The notes below the pieces were generated by a model, which saw only the letters and a list, made by a program, of their open reading frames with translations, was not told where the DNA came from and ran no database searches. This document shows positions 16,476 through 25,588 of a DNA stretch of 64,000 nt, piece by piece. This DNA comes from Clostridium sp. 'deep sea' (GTDB taxonomy: Bacteria > Bacillota > UBA994 > PWPR01), in the NCBI RefSeq assembly GCF_014931565.1, contig NZ_CP063353.1:434001-498000 (forward strand). Direction: 5' to 3'. A program made the translations under genes and the position numbers. Within the stretch, counting starts at the first letter, position 1, and every line of letters starts with the position of its first letter.

Positions 16476-16913
16476 TTATTTGGGTTGGTATACCAAACAT
16501 GTATTTAATAAAAAATTTACAGTTATTCTACCTGAATAAATCTTAACAGATTGAATATTTAGTTGATTATCAGTTGATATAATTTTTTTTATTTTAGGAA
16601 TGTTGTCGGGGAGCTTAATTTTTTGAGTTAATGTGAATTTTCTATAAATTGCAGGAAAACTTGTATCTTTTTTTCTCCATTTAATAGTTGAGCTAGTATT
16701 TAAAGTAGCAGGTTTTGTATATGGTCCAAGTAAAAGCCTTATTTGAACTACATTGTTTACTCTTGTAGGTGTTTTTATTTGAGTTTTTATTTCGTTAAAA
16801 TCCACTTTAATATCGCCCTTTAGGTTTGGCTTAAGCCCATCATAAACATATGTTCGAGCAAAATTGTATTGCTCTTTGTAAACAAAAGATTGAGTATTTA
16901 TTGTAATTGGCAT
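16476..16913 (-). CDS. SPOCS/DUF3794-like single-domain protein
   Basis: The second half of this 145-aa protein (KFTLTQKIKLPDNIP, then NIQSVKIYSGRITVNFLLN) resembles the SPOCS (DUF3794) module. That module is found in SafA/SpoVID-type spore-coat proteins and in many clostridial proteins that carry several copies. Only one recognisable copy is present, preceded by a beta-rich stretch with Thr/Asn repeats. There is no signal peptide. ATG at 16913 follows GGAGG with 8 nt spacing. A spore-coat or exosporium role is possible given the spore genes nearby, but this is an inference from a weak family match. Confidence 0.55.
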   Translation of the reverse strand: MPITINTQSFVYKEQYNFARTYVYDGLKPNLKGDIKVDFNEIKTQIKTPTRVNNVVQIRLLLGPYTKPATLNTSSTIKWRKKDTSFPAIYRKFTLTQKIKLPDNIPKIKKIISTDNQLNIQSVKIYSGRITVNFLLNTCLVYQPK

Positions 16914-17007
16914 TAAAAAACCTCCAAAACAAAAAGTGATTTTTATTTTGTATTATACTTATGCTTAAAACATAAGTTTTATTTATTAAATATACCAAAA
17001 GTAAAGC

Positions 17008-17044
17008 AAAAAACGGTTAATGCAGTTTGCATTAACCGTTTTTT
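17008..17044 (-). terminator. Rho-independent terminator after the PII-like gene
   Basis: A perfect 16-bp inverted repeat (17009-17024 with 17028-17043, core CGGTTAATGCA) has a 3-nt loop and a T-run on the minus strand. It starts 4 nt past the PII-like stop. Confidence 0.85.
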
Positions 17045-17047
17045 ATT

Positions 17048-17398
17048 TTAATAATATGCTTTAGGCAATCCCATAACATTATCAATTGGCACAGCAAACA
17101 TTATTCCAACACCAGGTTGAGAGAGGTCTCCAATAACCTCAGCAACGCCCTTAAAAGCAGGCTCTACTAAATCGTCACTAACAACAGATATAATAGTTTT
17201 ATTATATGGTCTACCACCATCAATAACCTTACGCAAAGAATGCATAATAGCAAAGTTAGAAACATTGTGTTCTGCAATAGTTCTACCAACACCTGTGCTG
17301 TCTAAAACAGTTGCACCTTTAACTCCAATATCATGAAACTTGTGCAAAATGTCTTCTAGATAAGTTGTTTTATTTAGAATCAATACTAATAGTTTCAT
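17048..17398 (-). CDS. PII-like signalling protein linked to a cation:proton antiporter
   Basis: This 116-aa protein has a ferredoxin-like alpha/beta pattern typical of the PII superfamily. The order is strand KLLVLILN, helix YLEDILHKFHDIG, strand GATVLDSTGVG, a T-loop-like region (ISVVSDD), helix VEPAFKGVAEVIG, and a C-terminal GIMFAVPIDNVMGL. It lacks the canonical T-loop tyrosine and the PROSITE PII signatures. It lies 39 nt downstream of the antiporter gene in the same direction and ends at a strong terminator. Regulation of that transporter by a bound nucleotide, as for other transporter-coupled PII-like proteins, is a reasonable inference. Confidence 0.7.
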   Translation of the reverse strand: MKLLVLILNKTTYLEDILHKFHDIGVKGATVLDSTGVGRTIAEHNVSNFAIMHSLRKVIDGGRPYNKTIISVVSDDLVEPAFKGVAEVIGDLSQPGVGIMFAVPIDNVMGLPKAYY

Positions 17399-17437
17399 AG
17401 GTGAATCCTCCTATTCTATTCTATAATAAGGATTTTT

Positions 17438-18604
17438 TTACTCACGTTTACCCATTTCACCTGCATTGTGTAATGCGAACTTAGCACTAAAAGGACCAAT
17501 GATTTCAAAAAATACTACGCCACCTAAAATAATTGTCATTAATTTAGGACCAATACTGGGTAAAGAACTGTTAACTATAGAGCTAAGTCCAATAGCAACA
17601 CCTGCTTGAGGTAATAACCCTAAGCCAAGATAACTACTTACAACACGTGGTGATGAAGTAAGCTTAGCACCTATAGCAGAACCAATGATTTTTCCAAGTG
17701 ATCTTGCCACAACATAGGCAACACCTAACAGACCTACATGTGCTAATTCGTTTAAGTGCAAGGTTGCACCTGCTATTGTAAAGAAAATTAAGAAAATAGG
17801 AGGACAAAATCTTTCTCCCAAGTGAAAAATTCTCTTTCGGTCACCCAATAGATTGGCTACCATAGCCCCAACCATCATACAGGTTAATAATGGTGATAAG
17901 CTAAATTTCATAGCAACCCCAGCAGCCACAATAACAGTGCCAAGCAAAGCAATTAATGTTTCATCATCACTCTTAAAGTGTTTATGGCTTAAACAGAAAA
18001 TAATACCAGCAACACAGCCTAAAAGTAATGATACAGATATTTCATATAGTGGTGTAGAAATCATATTAAGTAATGACAATGACTCTCCACTAATTGCAGT
18101 TTTAGAAAGTGAAAACGAAATTCCAAAAAGTATAATACAAATAGCATCATCTAAAGCAACCACAGTCAGCAAAGTTTTTACTAACGGTCCATCAGCTCTA
18201 TATTGATTTATTACCATTATAGTAGCAGCAGGAGCAGTTGCACAAGATATAGCTGCTATCATTAAACTAAAAGCAAAAGACATTTTGAATAAGTAAAATG
18301 TGGCAATAAAAACAAAAATAAATGCTACACCAGCTTCAAATATACTTATTATAAATACCTTTTTCCCTAGCTTTTTTATATTTTTTAAGTTAAATACAGC
18401 ACCAATATCAAATGCAATTAAAGCTAAAGCCAAATTACTGAACCAACCCATACTATTCAATGTATCGGTTGTTACTACATTTAATACTGCTGGACCAACT
18501 ATTATGCCGCTTAATAGATACCCCGTGACAGAAGGAGCCTTTAACAATCTCGCTAGTTTTCCTCCAATCATTCCAGATACTATCAGTATCCCAATATATA
18601 ACAT
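17438..18604 (-). CDS. CPA2-family cation:proton antiporter
   Basis: This is an integral membrane Na+/H+ or K+/H+ exchanger of the Kef/NapA type (Na_H_Exchanger domain), about 388 aa with 11-13 transmembrane helices. The functional DD pair is in VVALDDAICIILFG, and the family entry motif appears as APSVTGYLLSGIIVGP near the N-terminus. No TrkA-N/RCK domain is fused; the small PII-like gene behind it may supply regulation instead. The ATG at 18604 has GAAGGA 6-7 nt upstream. The in-frame ATG at 18622 has no ribosome binding site, so the shorter start is preferred. Ion specificity is not determinable. Confidence 0.88.
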   Translation of the reverse strand: MLYIGILIVSGMIGGKLARLLKAPSVTGYLLSGIIVGPAVLNVVTTDTLNSMGWFSNLALALIAFDIGAVFNLKNIKKLGKKVFIISIFEAGVAFIFVFIATFYLFKMSFAFSLMIAAISCATAPAATIMVINQYRADGPLVKTLLTVVALDDAICIILFGISFSLSKTAISGESLSLLNMISTPLYEISVSLLLGCVAGIIFCLSHKHFKSDDETLIALLGTVIVAAGVAMKFSLSPLLTCMMVGAMVANLLGDRKRIFHLGERFCPPIFLIFFTIAGATLHLNELAHVGLLGVAYVVARSLGKIIGSAIGAKLTSSPRVVSSYLGLGLLPQAGVAIGLSSIVNSSLPSIGPKLMTIILGGVVFFEIIGPFSAKFALHNAGEMGKRE

Positions 18605-18787
18605 AATAAATCCTTCTCTCATGTAAAGTTATAACAGCCAAAATGCATGTTAACATACTGAACTAAAAAATCAAGCTTTTTTTATAATATTCCAATATTT
18701 TTTTATAACTTACATCTATGTTGAAGGAATTTTAAATTCATTGACGAAAATACTAACAGTAACAGGATATAACAAGGAGGAAATCGT

Positions 18788-19834
18788 ATGAAAAAGGCTA
18801 TAGCAATCATTACCATGATTATGCTTGTTGCTGTAATGGCAGGTTGTAATCAAGAGGCTGGTCCAAAACCAGGCGAACTTGATGGAAAGGTATATATGGT
18901 AACTGATACCGGCGGAATCAATGATAAGTCTTTTAACCAAAGTGCATGGGAAGGTTTATCAACATTAAAGGATAAGTATACAAACTATGAGTTTGACTAC
19001 ATACTATCTAATTCAGAAACAGATTATACTACTAATCTTCGTTTAGCAGTAGATAAAGGTAGTACATTAACATGGGCAGTTGGTTTTAAACTAGCTGACC
19101 AAATGAGTGAAGTAGCAGAGGCTTTGCCAGACCAAAAATTTGGTATTGTTGATGTGCATTGGTTAGATCATCCAAACTTAGTTCAAGTAACATTTGCTGA
19201 ACATGAGGGTTCTTTCCTAGTAGGTTTAGTAGCTGGTATGACAACAAAGTCTAATAAAATTGGTTTTGTTGGTGGAGAAACCAGTGCCTTAATTAAGAAG
19301 TTTGAGTATGGTTTTAGAGCTGGTGTAAAAGTAGCTAACCCAGATGCTGAAATAACCTCTTCTTATACAGAGACTTTTGGCGAACCAGATAAAGGTAAAG
19401 CTTTAGCAGATACAATGTTTGAACAAGGTGTAGACGTTATTTACCATGCCTCTGGTGGATGTGGTGTTGGTGTATTCGAGGCTGCTAAAGAGCGTGGTAC
19501 TGGTCCTGAAGGATATTGGACAATTGGTGTGGACCGTGACCAATATGCAGAAGCTCCTGATAACATGCTAACATCTATGATGAAAAACGTAGGTACAGCT
19601 ATGGCTAAGGTAACTGAGTCTTTTGTTAAAGATGGTGAGTTTAAAGGCGGAGAAACAGTTGAACTAAATCTTGCTGACGGTGGCGTTGATATTGCTCCAA
19701 CAAGCAAAGATACAATTCCAGAAGAAAATCGTGAAGCTATTTTAGCAAAAGTTGAAGAGTACAAACAAAAGATAATTAATAAAGAAATTACAGTTCCAAA
19801 AAGCGAAGAAGAATTTACTAATTGGTCTGAATAA
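18788..19834 (+). CDS. BMP-family nucleoside-binding lipoprotein of an ABC transporter
   Basis: This substrate-binding lipoprotein (348 aa) of the Bmp/PnrA family binds purine or other nucleosides outside the membrane. It has a lipoprotein signal peptide with the lipobox VMAGC (lipidated Cys20). The family opening MVTDTGGINDKSFNQSAWEGL is followed by NSETDYTTNL and IYHASGGCGVGVFEAA. The ATG follows AAGGAGG. An ATPase and two permeases lie behind it in the order of the nupNOPQ operon of Bacillus. A strong hairpin separates it from the ATPase gene, which may make the binding protein more abundant than the membrane part. Confidence 0.93.
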   Translation: MKKAIAIITMIMLVAVMAGCNQEAGPKPGELDGKVYMVTDTGGINDKSFNQSAWEGLSTLKDKYTNYEFDYILSNSETDYTTNLRLAVDKGSTLTWAVGFKLADQMSEVAEALPDQKFGIVDVHWLDHPNLVQVTFAEHEGSFLVGLVAGMTTKSNKIGFVGGETSALIKKFEYGFRAGVKVANPDAEITSSYTETFGEPDKGKALADTMFEQGVDVIYHASGGCGVGVFEAAKERGTGPEGYWTIGVDRDQYAEAPDNMLTSMMKNVGTAMAKVTESFVKDGEFKGGETVELNLADGGVDIAPTSKDTIPEENREAILAKVEEYKQKIINKEITVPKSEEEFTNWSE

Positions 19835-19862
19835 TCATTTGTTAATATAAAATTCTTTATAA

Positions 19863-19908
19863 AATAACGTAAAAACCGGACGAAAGTCTGGTTTTTACGT
19901 TATTTGCT
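19863..19908 (+). terminator. Intercistronic terminator/attenuating hairpin
   Basis: A 19-bp stem (19863-19881 with 19886-19904, one wobble) has a GAAA tetraloop and a T-rich tail. It sits between the binding-protein gene and the transporter ATPase of the same functional set. Read-through would give less ATPase than binding protein. A TATAAT at 19911-19916 behind it could also restart transcription. Confidence 0.75.
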
Positions 19909-19954
19909 GTTATAATTATAATTATGTTAAGTTGAATTAGTGTGAGGTGGAAAT

Positions 19955-21496
19955 ATGGCTTTAGCAATTGAAATGCGAAATATTACAAAGCGTTTCCCTG
20001 GCGTAATAGCTAATAAAGATGTAAATCTAAAAATAAAAGCTGGTGAAATACATGCTTTATTGGGTGAGAATGGTGCTGGAAAATCAACATTAATGAACGT
20101 TTTGTATGGCTTATATGAGCCAGAAGAAGGAGAAATTTTAGTTGATGGAAAAATAGTGCGTATTAAAGATCCCAAAACAGCAATTAACCATGGTATTGGT
20201 ATGGTTCATCAACATTTTATGTTAGTAAAACCCTTTACAGTTATAGAAAATATTATGCTTGGAGCTGAAATTGCTAACAATGGAGTTCTTGATTTTAAAA
20301 AAGCACGTGCGGAGATTTTAAAAATAAGCAAAAAATATGGCTTAGAGGTTAAGCCTGATGCTAAAGTAGAAGAAATTTCTGTAGGTATGCAACAGAGAGT
20401 AGAAATACTCAAGGCTTTGTATAGAGGTGCAGATGTACTTATTCTTGATGAACCAACAGCAGTCTTAACTCCAAATGAGATTCAAGATTTAATTAAGATA
20501 ATGCGCTCTCTTACTAAACAAGGAAAATCAATTGTATTTATTACCCATAAGCTCAAAGAGATAAAAGAGGCTTGTGACAAAGTAACTGTAATTAGAAGAG
20601 GACAAGTTATCGGAACCTTAAATACTGCTGATGCAACTATAGATGTTTTGGCTGAAATGATGGTTGGCAGAAAAGTTATCTTAAAAGTAGAAAAAAATGA
20701 GTCAAAAATCGGTGAAAATTATCTTGAAATAAAAGATTTAAATGTTAAAGATAGTCGTAACTTACCAGCCGTGAAGGGAGTTAGCTTTACGGTTAGAGCT
20801 GGAGAGATAGTTGGCATAGCTGGTGTTGATGGTAATGGTCAAACTGAGCTTATAGAAGCACTTACAGGGCTTTCTAAAGTTGAGAGTGGTAGTATTAAAT
20901 TGAAGGGTAATGAAATATCAAAAATGACCATTCGTAAACGTTACGAGCAGGGGTTAGCCCATATTCCCGAAGATCGCCATAAACATGGCTTAGTGTTAGA
21001 CTTTAATTTAGCTGAGAATATGGTTTTACAAAACTTTTATCAAAAACCTTTTTCGCGAGGTGAAATACTCAATTATAATGAAATCAATGAATACGCTGAA
21101 CGATTAATTAAAGAGTACGATATAAGAACTCCAAGTATTAGTGTAGAAGCTAAAAAATTATCTGGAGGTAATCAGCAAAAGGTTATAATTGCTCGTGAAA
21201 TTGAAAGAAATCCACATGTTATTATTGCTGCACAGCCTACCCGTGGCTTAGATGTTGGTGCAATAGAATTTGTTCATAGAAGATTAGTAGAACAAAGAGA
21301 TGCTGGAGATGCAGTATTACTAATATCACTAGAATTAGATGAAGTATTATCACTAAGCGATAGAATTTTAGTAATGTATGAAGGTAATATTGTAGGTGAG
21401 TTAACTGCTGAAGAAGCTAACGAGCAAAAAGTTGGGGTTTTGATGGCAGGAGGAAAAGTTTCTAGTAAGGTGGTAGTATCAAATGAAGAAAACTAA
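19955..21496 (+). CDS. Nucleoside ABC transporter ATP-binding protein (two NBDs)
   Basis: This is a 513-aa ATPase with two nucleotide-binding domains, as in the ribose/nucleoside class (NupO/YufO, RbsA type). Domain 1 has Walker A GENGAGKST (37-45), the signature SVGMQQR and Walker B VLILDEPT. Domain 2 has a degenerate P-loop (GVDGNGQTE), the signature LSGGNQQK and AAQPTRGLD in place of a normal Walker B. It powers nucleoside import with the two permeases that follow. The ATG follows GTGAGGTGG. The next gene starts 14 nt before this stop, showing tight translational coupling. Confidence 0.95.
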   Translation: MALAIEMRNITKRFPGVIANKDVNLKIKAGEIHALLGENGAGKSTLMNVLYGLYEPEEGEILVDGKIVRIKDPKTAINHGIGMVHQHFMLVKPFTVIENIMLGAEIANNGVLDFKKARAEILKISKKYGLEVKPDAKVEEISVGMQQRVEILKALYRGADVLILDEPTAVLTPNEIQDLIKIMRSLTKQGKSIVFITHKLKEIKEACDKVTVIRRGQVIGTLNTADATIDVLAEMMVGRKVILKVEKNESKIGENYLEIKDLNVKDSRNLPAVKGVSFTVRAGEIVGIAGVDGNGQTELIEALTGLSKVESGSIKLKGNEISKMTIRKRYEQGLAHIPEDRHKHGLVLDFNLAENMVLQNFYQKPFSRGEILNYNEINEYAERLIKEYDIRTPSISVEAKKLSGGNQQKVIIAREIERNPHVIIAAQPTRGLDVGAIEFVHRRLVEQRDAGDAVLLISLELDEVLSLSDRILVMYEGNIVGELTAEEANEQKVGVLMAGGKVSSKVVVSNEEN

Positions 21497-22604
21497 AGTA
21501 AAGGAATTTTTGCAAGATTCTTGGCTAGCTCTTAGGCTACCAATAGCAGCAATAGTGCTTGGTTTACTAGTGGGTGCTGCAATAATGATATTTGTTGGTA
21601 TTCAAGATGGTTTAAGTTTATCACAAGTACTACTACTACCTATAAGAGGTTATGGGGCTTTATTTAACAGTACATTTGGAAGCTTGTATGGCTTTGGTGA
21701 GGCCTTAGTTTATGTTGTACCGCTTATCTTAACAGGGTTATCAGTGGCTTTTGCTTTTAGATGTGGTTTGTTTAACATAGGAGCGGAAGGTCAAATGTTA
21801 GTTGGCTTATTTGCAGCTGCTTATGTTGGTTTTACATTTAATAATATCCCCGTTATTTTACAAATGTTTTTAGCAATTTTAGCAGGTGCAATAGCTGGAG
21901 GGCTATGGGGTGCTTTGGTAGGGTGGCTGAGAGCAAAACGTGGACTGCATGTAGTTATCACATCAATAATGTTTAACTATATTGCATTTCACCTATATAA
22001 CTATTTTGTAGGAAGCACTAATTGGTTTAAGGATGAGTATGCTCAAGGATCAAGGGCCATTAATCCGGCAATTAAGCTACCTAAAATATCTCTATTTGCA
22101 CCGTCTAGGGCTAACTGGGGTATTTTAATAGCTATCATAGCTGCTGTGGTTGTTTATATAATATTATGGAAAACAAAAACTGGTTTTGAGGTGCGAGCTG
22201 TAGGAAAATCTCAAGAGGCCGCCCGTTATGCTGGTATTAGTGTCTCAAAGAATTTTGTAATAGCCATGTTAATTAGTGGTGTTTTATCTGGTTTGGCGGG
22301 GGTAACTCATTTATTAGGCACACAAGCTCGTGCAACCTCACTTAGTATGAATATTGGTTTTGGTATAGATGGAATTGCTGTTGCCTTAATAGGGCAAAAT
22401 CATCCTTTAGGTGTTGTATTGGCTGCTTTTTTAATGGCAATTTTAAAGCGAGGAGCACCACTTATGCAAACCTATGGCATTTCAAAAGAGGTAATAGCTA
22501 TTGTTCAGGCTGCAATTATATTCTTTGTGGCAGCTGATAAAATGGTTAAATGGATTTATGAAAGACGAGATAAAAAAGTGAAGGGAGTTGCAAACAATGA
22601 ATAA
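21483..22604 (+). CDS. Nucleoside ABC transporter permease 1
   Basis: This is a membrane permease of the BPD_transp_2 family (373 aa, about ten helices), the counterpart of NupP. Recognisable are FGSLYGFGEALVYVVPLILTG near the N-terminus, the conserved CGLFNIGAEGQMLVGLFAA segment, and the GLAGVTHLLGTQ stretch after the EAARYAGISVSKN cytoplasmic loop. ATG at 21483 lies within the ATPase 3' end, with AAGGTGG upstream. It overlaps the second permease slightly (8 nt), so all three membrane genes are co-translated. Confidence 0.93.
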   Translation: MKKTKVKEFLQDSWLALRLPIAAIVLGLLVGAAIMIFVGIQDGLSLSQVLLLPIRGYGALFNSTFGSLYGFGEALVYVVPLILTGLSVAFAFRCGLFNIGAEGQMLVGLFAAAYVGFTFNNIPVILQMFLAILAGAIAGGLWGALVGWLRAKRGLHVVITSIMFNYIAFHLYNYFVGSTNWFKDEYAQGSRAINPAIKLPKISLFAPSRANWGILIAIIAAVVVYIILWKTKTGFEVRAVGKSQEAARYAGISVSKNFVIAMLISGVLSGLAGVTHLLGTQARATSLSMNIGFGIDGIAVALIGQNHPLGVVLAAFLMAILKRGAPLMQTYGISKEVIAIVQAAIIFFVAADKMVKWIYERRDKKVKGVANNE

Positions 22605-23535
22605 AGCTGCTTGGATTTCACTTTTTTACATCACCTTAAGAATGACAGCTCCTTTACTGTTAACAGCTTTAGGTGCTATATTCTCGGAGCGATCTGGAGT
22701 AATTAATATTGCTTTAGAAGGAATTATGACTATGGGTGCTTTTTTCGCACTAGTAGTAACCTATGCAACTCATAATCCATTATTAGGGGTTTTGGCTGCT
22801 ATTTTATCTGGTGCAGTTATTGCGGCTTTACATGCCTTGGTTTCAATAAAATATAAAGCAAATCAGGCTGTAAGTGGTGTAGCCATTAACATATTAGCAG
22901 CTGGATTAACAGCTTTTTTATTGAATATATTTTATGGACATGGTGGACAATCTCCTTCAATTGATTTAGCATGGCAATTACCTAGGTGGTTTGTTGGCCT
23001 GCGCAAAATACCATTTATAGGGCCTATGATTGGAGGTCACTCTCCTATAACCTATATTGCTTTTATAATGGTACCTGTAACGTGGTTTATACTCTATAAA
23101 ACTTCATTAGGTTTAAGGCTAAGAGCTGTAGGTGAACACCCACGTGCGGCAGATACTTTAGGTGTTAATGTATATAAAATGAGATATTTCGGTGTTATTA
23201 TGAGTGGAGTATTAGGTGGTTTGGCTGGAGCGATATTTACAATTGGTGAAGGTACATCATTTTTAGAAGGTATGATAGCAGGTAGAGGCTTTATTGCTTT
23301 AGCCGCCATGATATTTGGTAATTGGATGCCTTTTAGAACTATGTTAGCATGTTTATTATTTGGCTTTACAACCTCATTACAGTTGGTTGCACAGGCCACC
23401 GGAATTACCTCAGTGTCACCTAAAATCTTAGCTTCATTGCCTTATTTTTTAACTATACTAGCTTTAGCAGGATTTGTTGGTAAAACAGTTGATCCAGCAG
23501 CAAGTGGTAAGCCATACGAAAAAGAAGGAAAATAG
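22597..23535 (+). CDS. Nucleoside ABC transporter permease 2
   Basis: This is the second BPD_transp_2 permease (312 aa), the counterpart of NupQ. The N-terminal motif FSERSGVINIALEGIMTMGAF and the later GLRLRAVGEHPRAADTLGV loop are diagnostic. The ATG at 22597 is 9 nt after AAGGGAG (22581-22587). The TTG at 22588 directly abuts that ribosome binding site and is not a start. It is the last gene of the transporter operon, followed by a terminator. Confidence 0.93.
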   Translation: MNKAAWISLFYITLRMTAPLLLTALGAIFSERSGVINIALEGIMTMGAFFALVVTYATHNPLLGVLAAILSGAVIAALHALVSIKYKANQAVSGVAINILAAGLTAFLLNIFYGHGGQSPSIDLAWQLPRWFVGLRKIPFIGPMIGGHSPITYIAFIMVPVTWFILYKTSLGLRLRAVGEHPRAADTLGVNVYKMRYFGVIMSGVLGGLAGAIFTIGEGTSFLEGMIAGRGFIALAAMIFGNWMPFRTMLACLLFGFTTSLQLVAQATGITSVSPKILASLPYFLTILALAGFVGKTVDPAASGKPYEKEGK

Positions 23536-23571
23536 GCAATAAAAATATTCAATTGCTCAATAATAGATTAT

Positions 23572-23602
23572 AAGGAGAACCTTGTGTTCTCCTATTATTT
23601 TT
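23572..23602 (+). terminator. Terminator of the nucleoside transporter operon
   Basis: AGGAGAAC (23573-23580) pairs with GTTCTCCT (23586-23593) around a 5-nt loop, followed by a T-rich tail. Confidence 0.8.
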
Positions 23603-23737
23603 AGTAAAAAGTTTAAATTTAAACATGTTATAGTATGTGTTAACTTTAATTAAACAGTTATTAATCATTTATTTGCAACTGAAAATGATTTATAATGAAT
23701 CATAGAATAAAAACATAAGTAATACGGAGGACTATTA

Positions 23738-25588
23738 ATGAGCAAATTTGTACATTTACATCTTCATACAGAATATAGTTTGCTCGATGGAGCTTGTAGA
23801 ATAAATGATTTAGTTAAAAAAGCTAAACAGCTTGGCATGCCAGCGATTGCAATTACTGACCATGGAAATATGCATGGTTATGTAGATTTTTATAAGGCAT
23901 GTAAAGCAGCAGATATAAAACCCATAATAGGGTGTGAAGTATACGTAGCGCCAGGCTCTAGATTTATAAAAAAATCAAGAAAAAAAAATGACAATAGTGA
24001 AACCTATGGTGGACCTGCTCACTTAGTATTGTTAGCAGAAAACAATACAGGTTATAAAAATATTATGAAACTGTGTTCGCTTGGTTATACAGAAGGGTTT
24101 TATTATAAACCTAGAGTAGATCATGAAATTTTAGAAAAATACTCAGAAGGAATTATAGTGTTAAGTGCCTGTTTAGGGGGAGAAATACCAAGAGCCTTAA
24201 TGAGCAAAAAATACGATGAAGCCAAAAAAGTAGCACTTTGGTATCAAAATGTATTTGGAAAAAACAATTATTTTTTAGAAATTCAGGATCATGGTATTGC
24301 TGCTCAAAAAGACGTGAATGAGGGTTTATATAAGCTAAGTGTAGAGACTGGAATTCCTTTAGTTGCTACTAATGATACCCATTATATAGAAAAAGAAGAT
24401 TCCTTATTTCATGACTTACTTCTATGTATTCAAACTAAACGAAGTATATTTGAGCCTTCTAGAGATGAGAACCCTTCTGGTAGAATGAAGTTTCCTTCTG
24501 ATGAATTTTGGTTTAAAGACTATGATGATATGGCAAAGCTCTTTCCAAATCATTTAGAGGCCCTTGATATTACTGAAAAAATTGCAGAACGTTGTAATGT
24601 TGAAATTGAGTTTGGAAATTATCATTTACCTAAGTTTCCTTGTCCAGAGGGTTATAATGAACAGACTTACTTAAGGCAGCTTGTAAATGAAGGATTAAAA
24701 CAGCGATATCCAGAAATAACCCAAGAGGTTTTAGACCGAGTTGAGACTGAGTTTGCTGTTATTGAGAAAAAAGGATTTTCAGGATATTTTTTAATTGTAT
24801 GGGATTTTATTAATTGGTCTAGAAATAATGGAATTAGAGTAGGCCCTGGTAGAGGTTCTGTAGCGGGCTCCATTATTGCCTTTGCTTTAGGAATAATGGA
24901 AATAGATCCCTTAAAATATAACACCCTATTTGAAAGATTTTTAGATTTTAATCGACCAGATCCACCTGATATTGATGTGGATTTTTTAGATAATCGTAGA
25001 GATGAAGTAATAGAATATGTAAAAGAAAAATACGGTGCTGATAGGGTTGCACAAATAGCTACCTTTGGTACTTTTGGGGCCAAAGGATCTGTTAAAGATG
25101 TGGCCAGATATTTGTTACCCAAAGAAGATAAAATGAACCTAGTAATGGGTGATAAAATAGCAGAACTAATACCTGAAAACCCTAAAATTACCTTACAAAA
25201 AGCCCTTGAAGAAAGTCCTGACTTAATGGCGTTGTATAAATCGGATCCACAGGTAAGAAAAATATATGATTTAGCAAGAAAAATTGAGGGTTTAGCAAGG
25301 CATTCGTCTGTACATGCCGCGGCAGTAGTAATTGCACCCGAAACAGTAACAAATTATGCTCCTGTGTTAGTTAAGAATGGTATTGTATCTACTCAATTAT
25401 CTAAGAATCCAGTAGAATCTTTGGGTTTATTAAAAATGGACTTTTTAGGTCTAAGAACCTTAACAATAATTTCGGATACCTTAGAAAATATAAAAATGGA
25501 TACAGGTGAAGATTTAGATATAGATGCTATACCTCTAGATGACCGTAAGTCATATGAAATGTTAGGTGAAGGAGATACCTCTAGATGA
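23738..25588 (+). CDS. dnaE: DNA polymerase III alpha subunit DnaE, N-terminal part (interrupted)
   Basis: This ORF encodes the PHP and palm part of the C-family replicative polymerase. The PHP domain begins with HLHTEYSLLDG and ITDHGNMHG. The catalytic palm has PDIDVDF and KMDFLGLRTLTI, so the three active-site aspartates are present. The ORF stops at residue 616 with GEGDTSR, exactly where all DnaE proteins continue with a GVFQLES-type fingers motif. The missing coding sequence is replaced by an exact copy of bases 25529-25554. The remainder is encoded by the overlapping ORF at 25585. The ATG follows CGGAGG. Alone this product would lack fingers, beta-binding and OB domains. Either the gene is broken, the sequence is wrong, or the two parts act as separate chains. 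Confidence 0.9.
   Translation: MSKFVHLHLHTEYSLLDGACRINDLVKKAKQLGMPAIAITDHGNMHGYVDFYKACKAADIKPIIGCEVYVAPGSRFIKKSRKKNDNSETYGGPAHLVLLAENNTGYKNIMKLCSLGYTEGFYYKPRVDHEILEKYSEGIIVLSACLGGEIPRALMSKKYDEAKKVALWYQNVFGKNNYFLEIQDHGIAAQKDVNEGLYKLSVETGIPLVATNDTHYIEKEDSLFHDLLLCIQTKRSIFEPSRDENPSGRMKFPSDEFWFKDYDDMAKLFPNHLEALDITEKIAERCNVEIEFGNYHLPKFPCPEGYNEQTYLRQLVNEGLKQRYPEITQEVLDRVETEFAVIEKKGFSGYFLIVWDFINWSRNNGIRVGPGRGSVAGSIIAFALGIMEIDPLKYNTLFERFLDFNRPDPPDIDVDFLDNRRDEVIEYVKEKYGADRVAQIATFGTFGAKGSVKDVARYLLPKEDKMNLVMGDKIAELIPENPKITLQKALEESPDLMALYKSDPQVRKIYDLARKIEGLARHSSVHAAAVVIAPETVTNYAPVLVKNGIVSTQLSKNPVESLGLLKMDFLGLRTLTIISDTLENIKMDTGEDLDIDAIPLDDRKSYEMLGEGDTSR

Noticed and set aside
18716-18787. Purine riboswitch or clear promoter before the nucleoside transporter operon
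   Set aside because: I found no purine-riboswitch core. A TTGACG near 18740 lacks a well-spaced -10 box.
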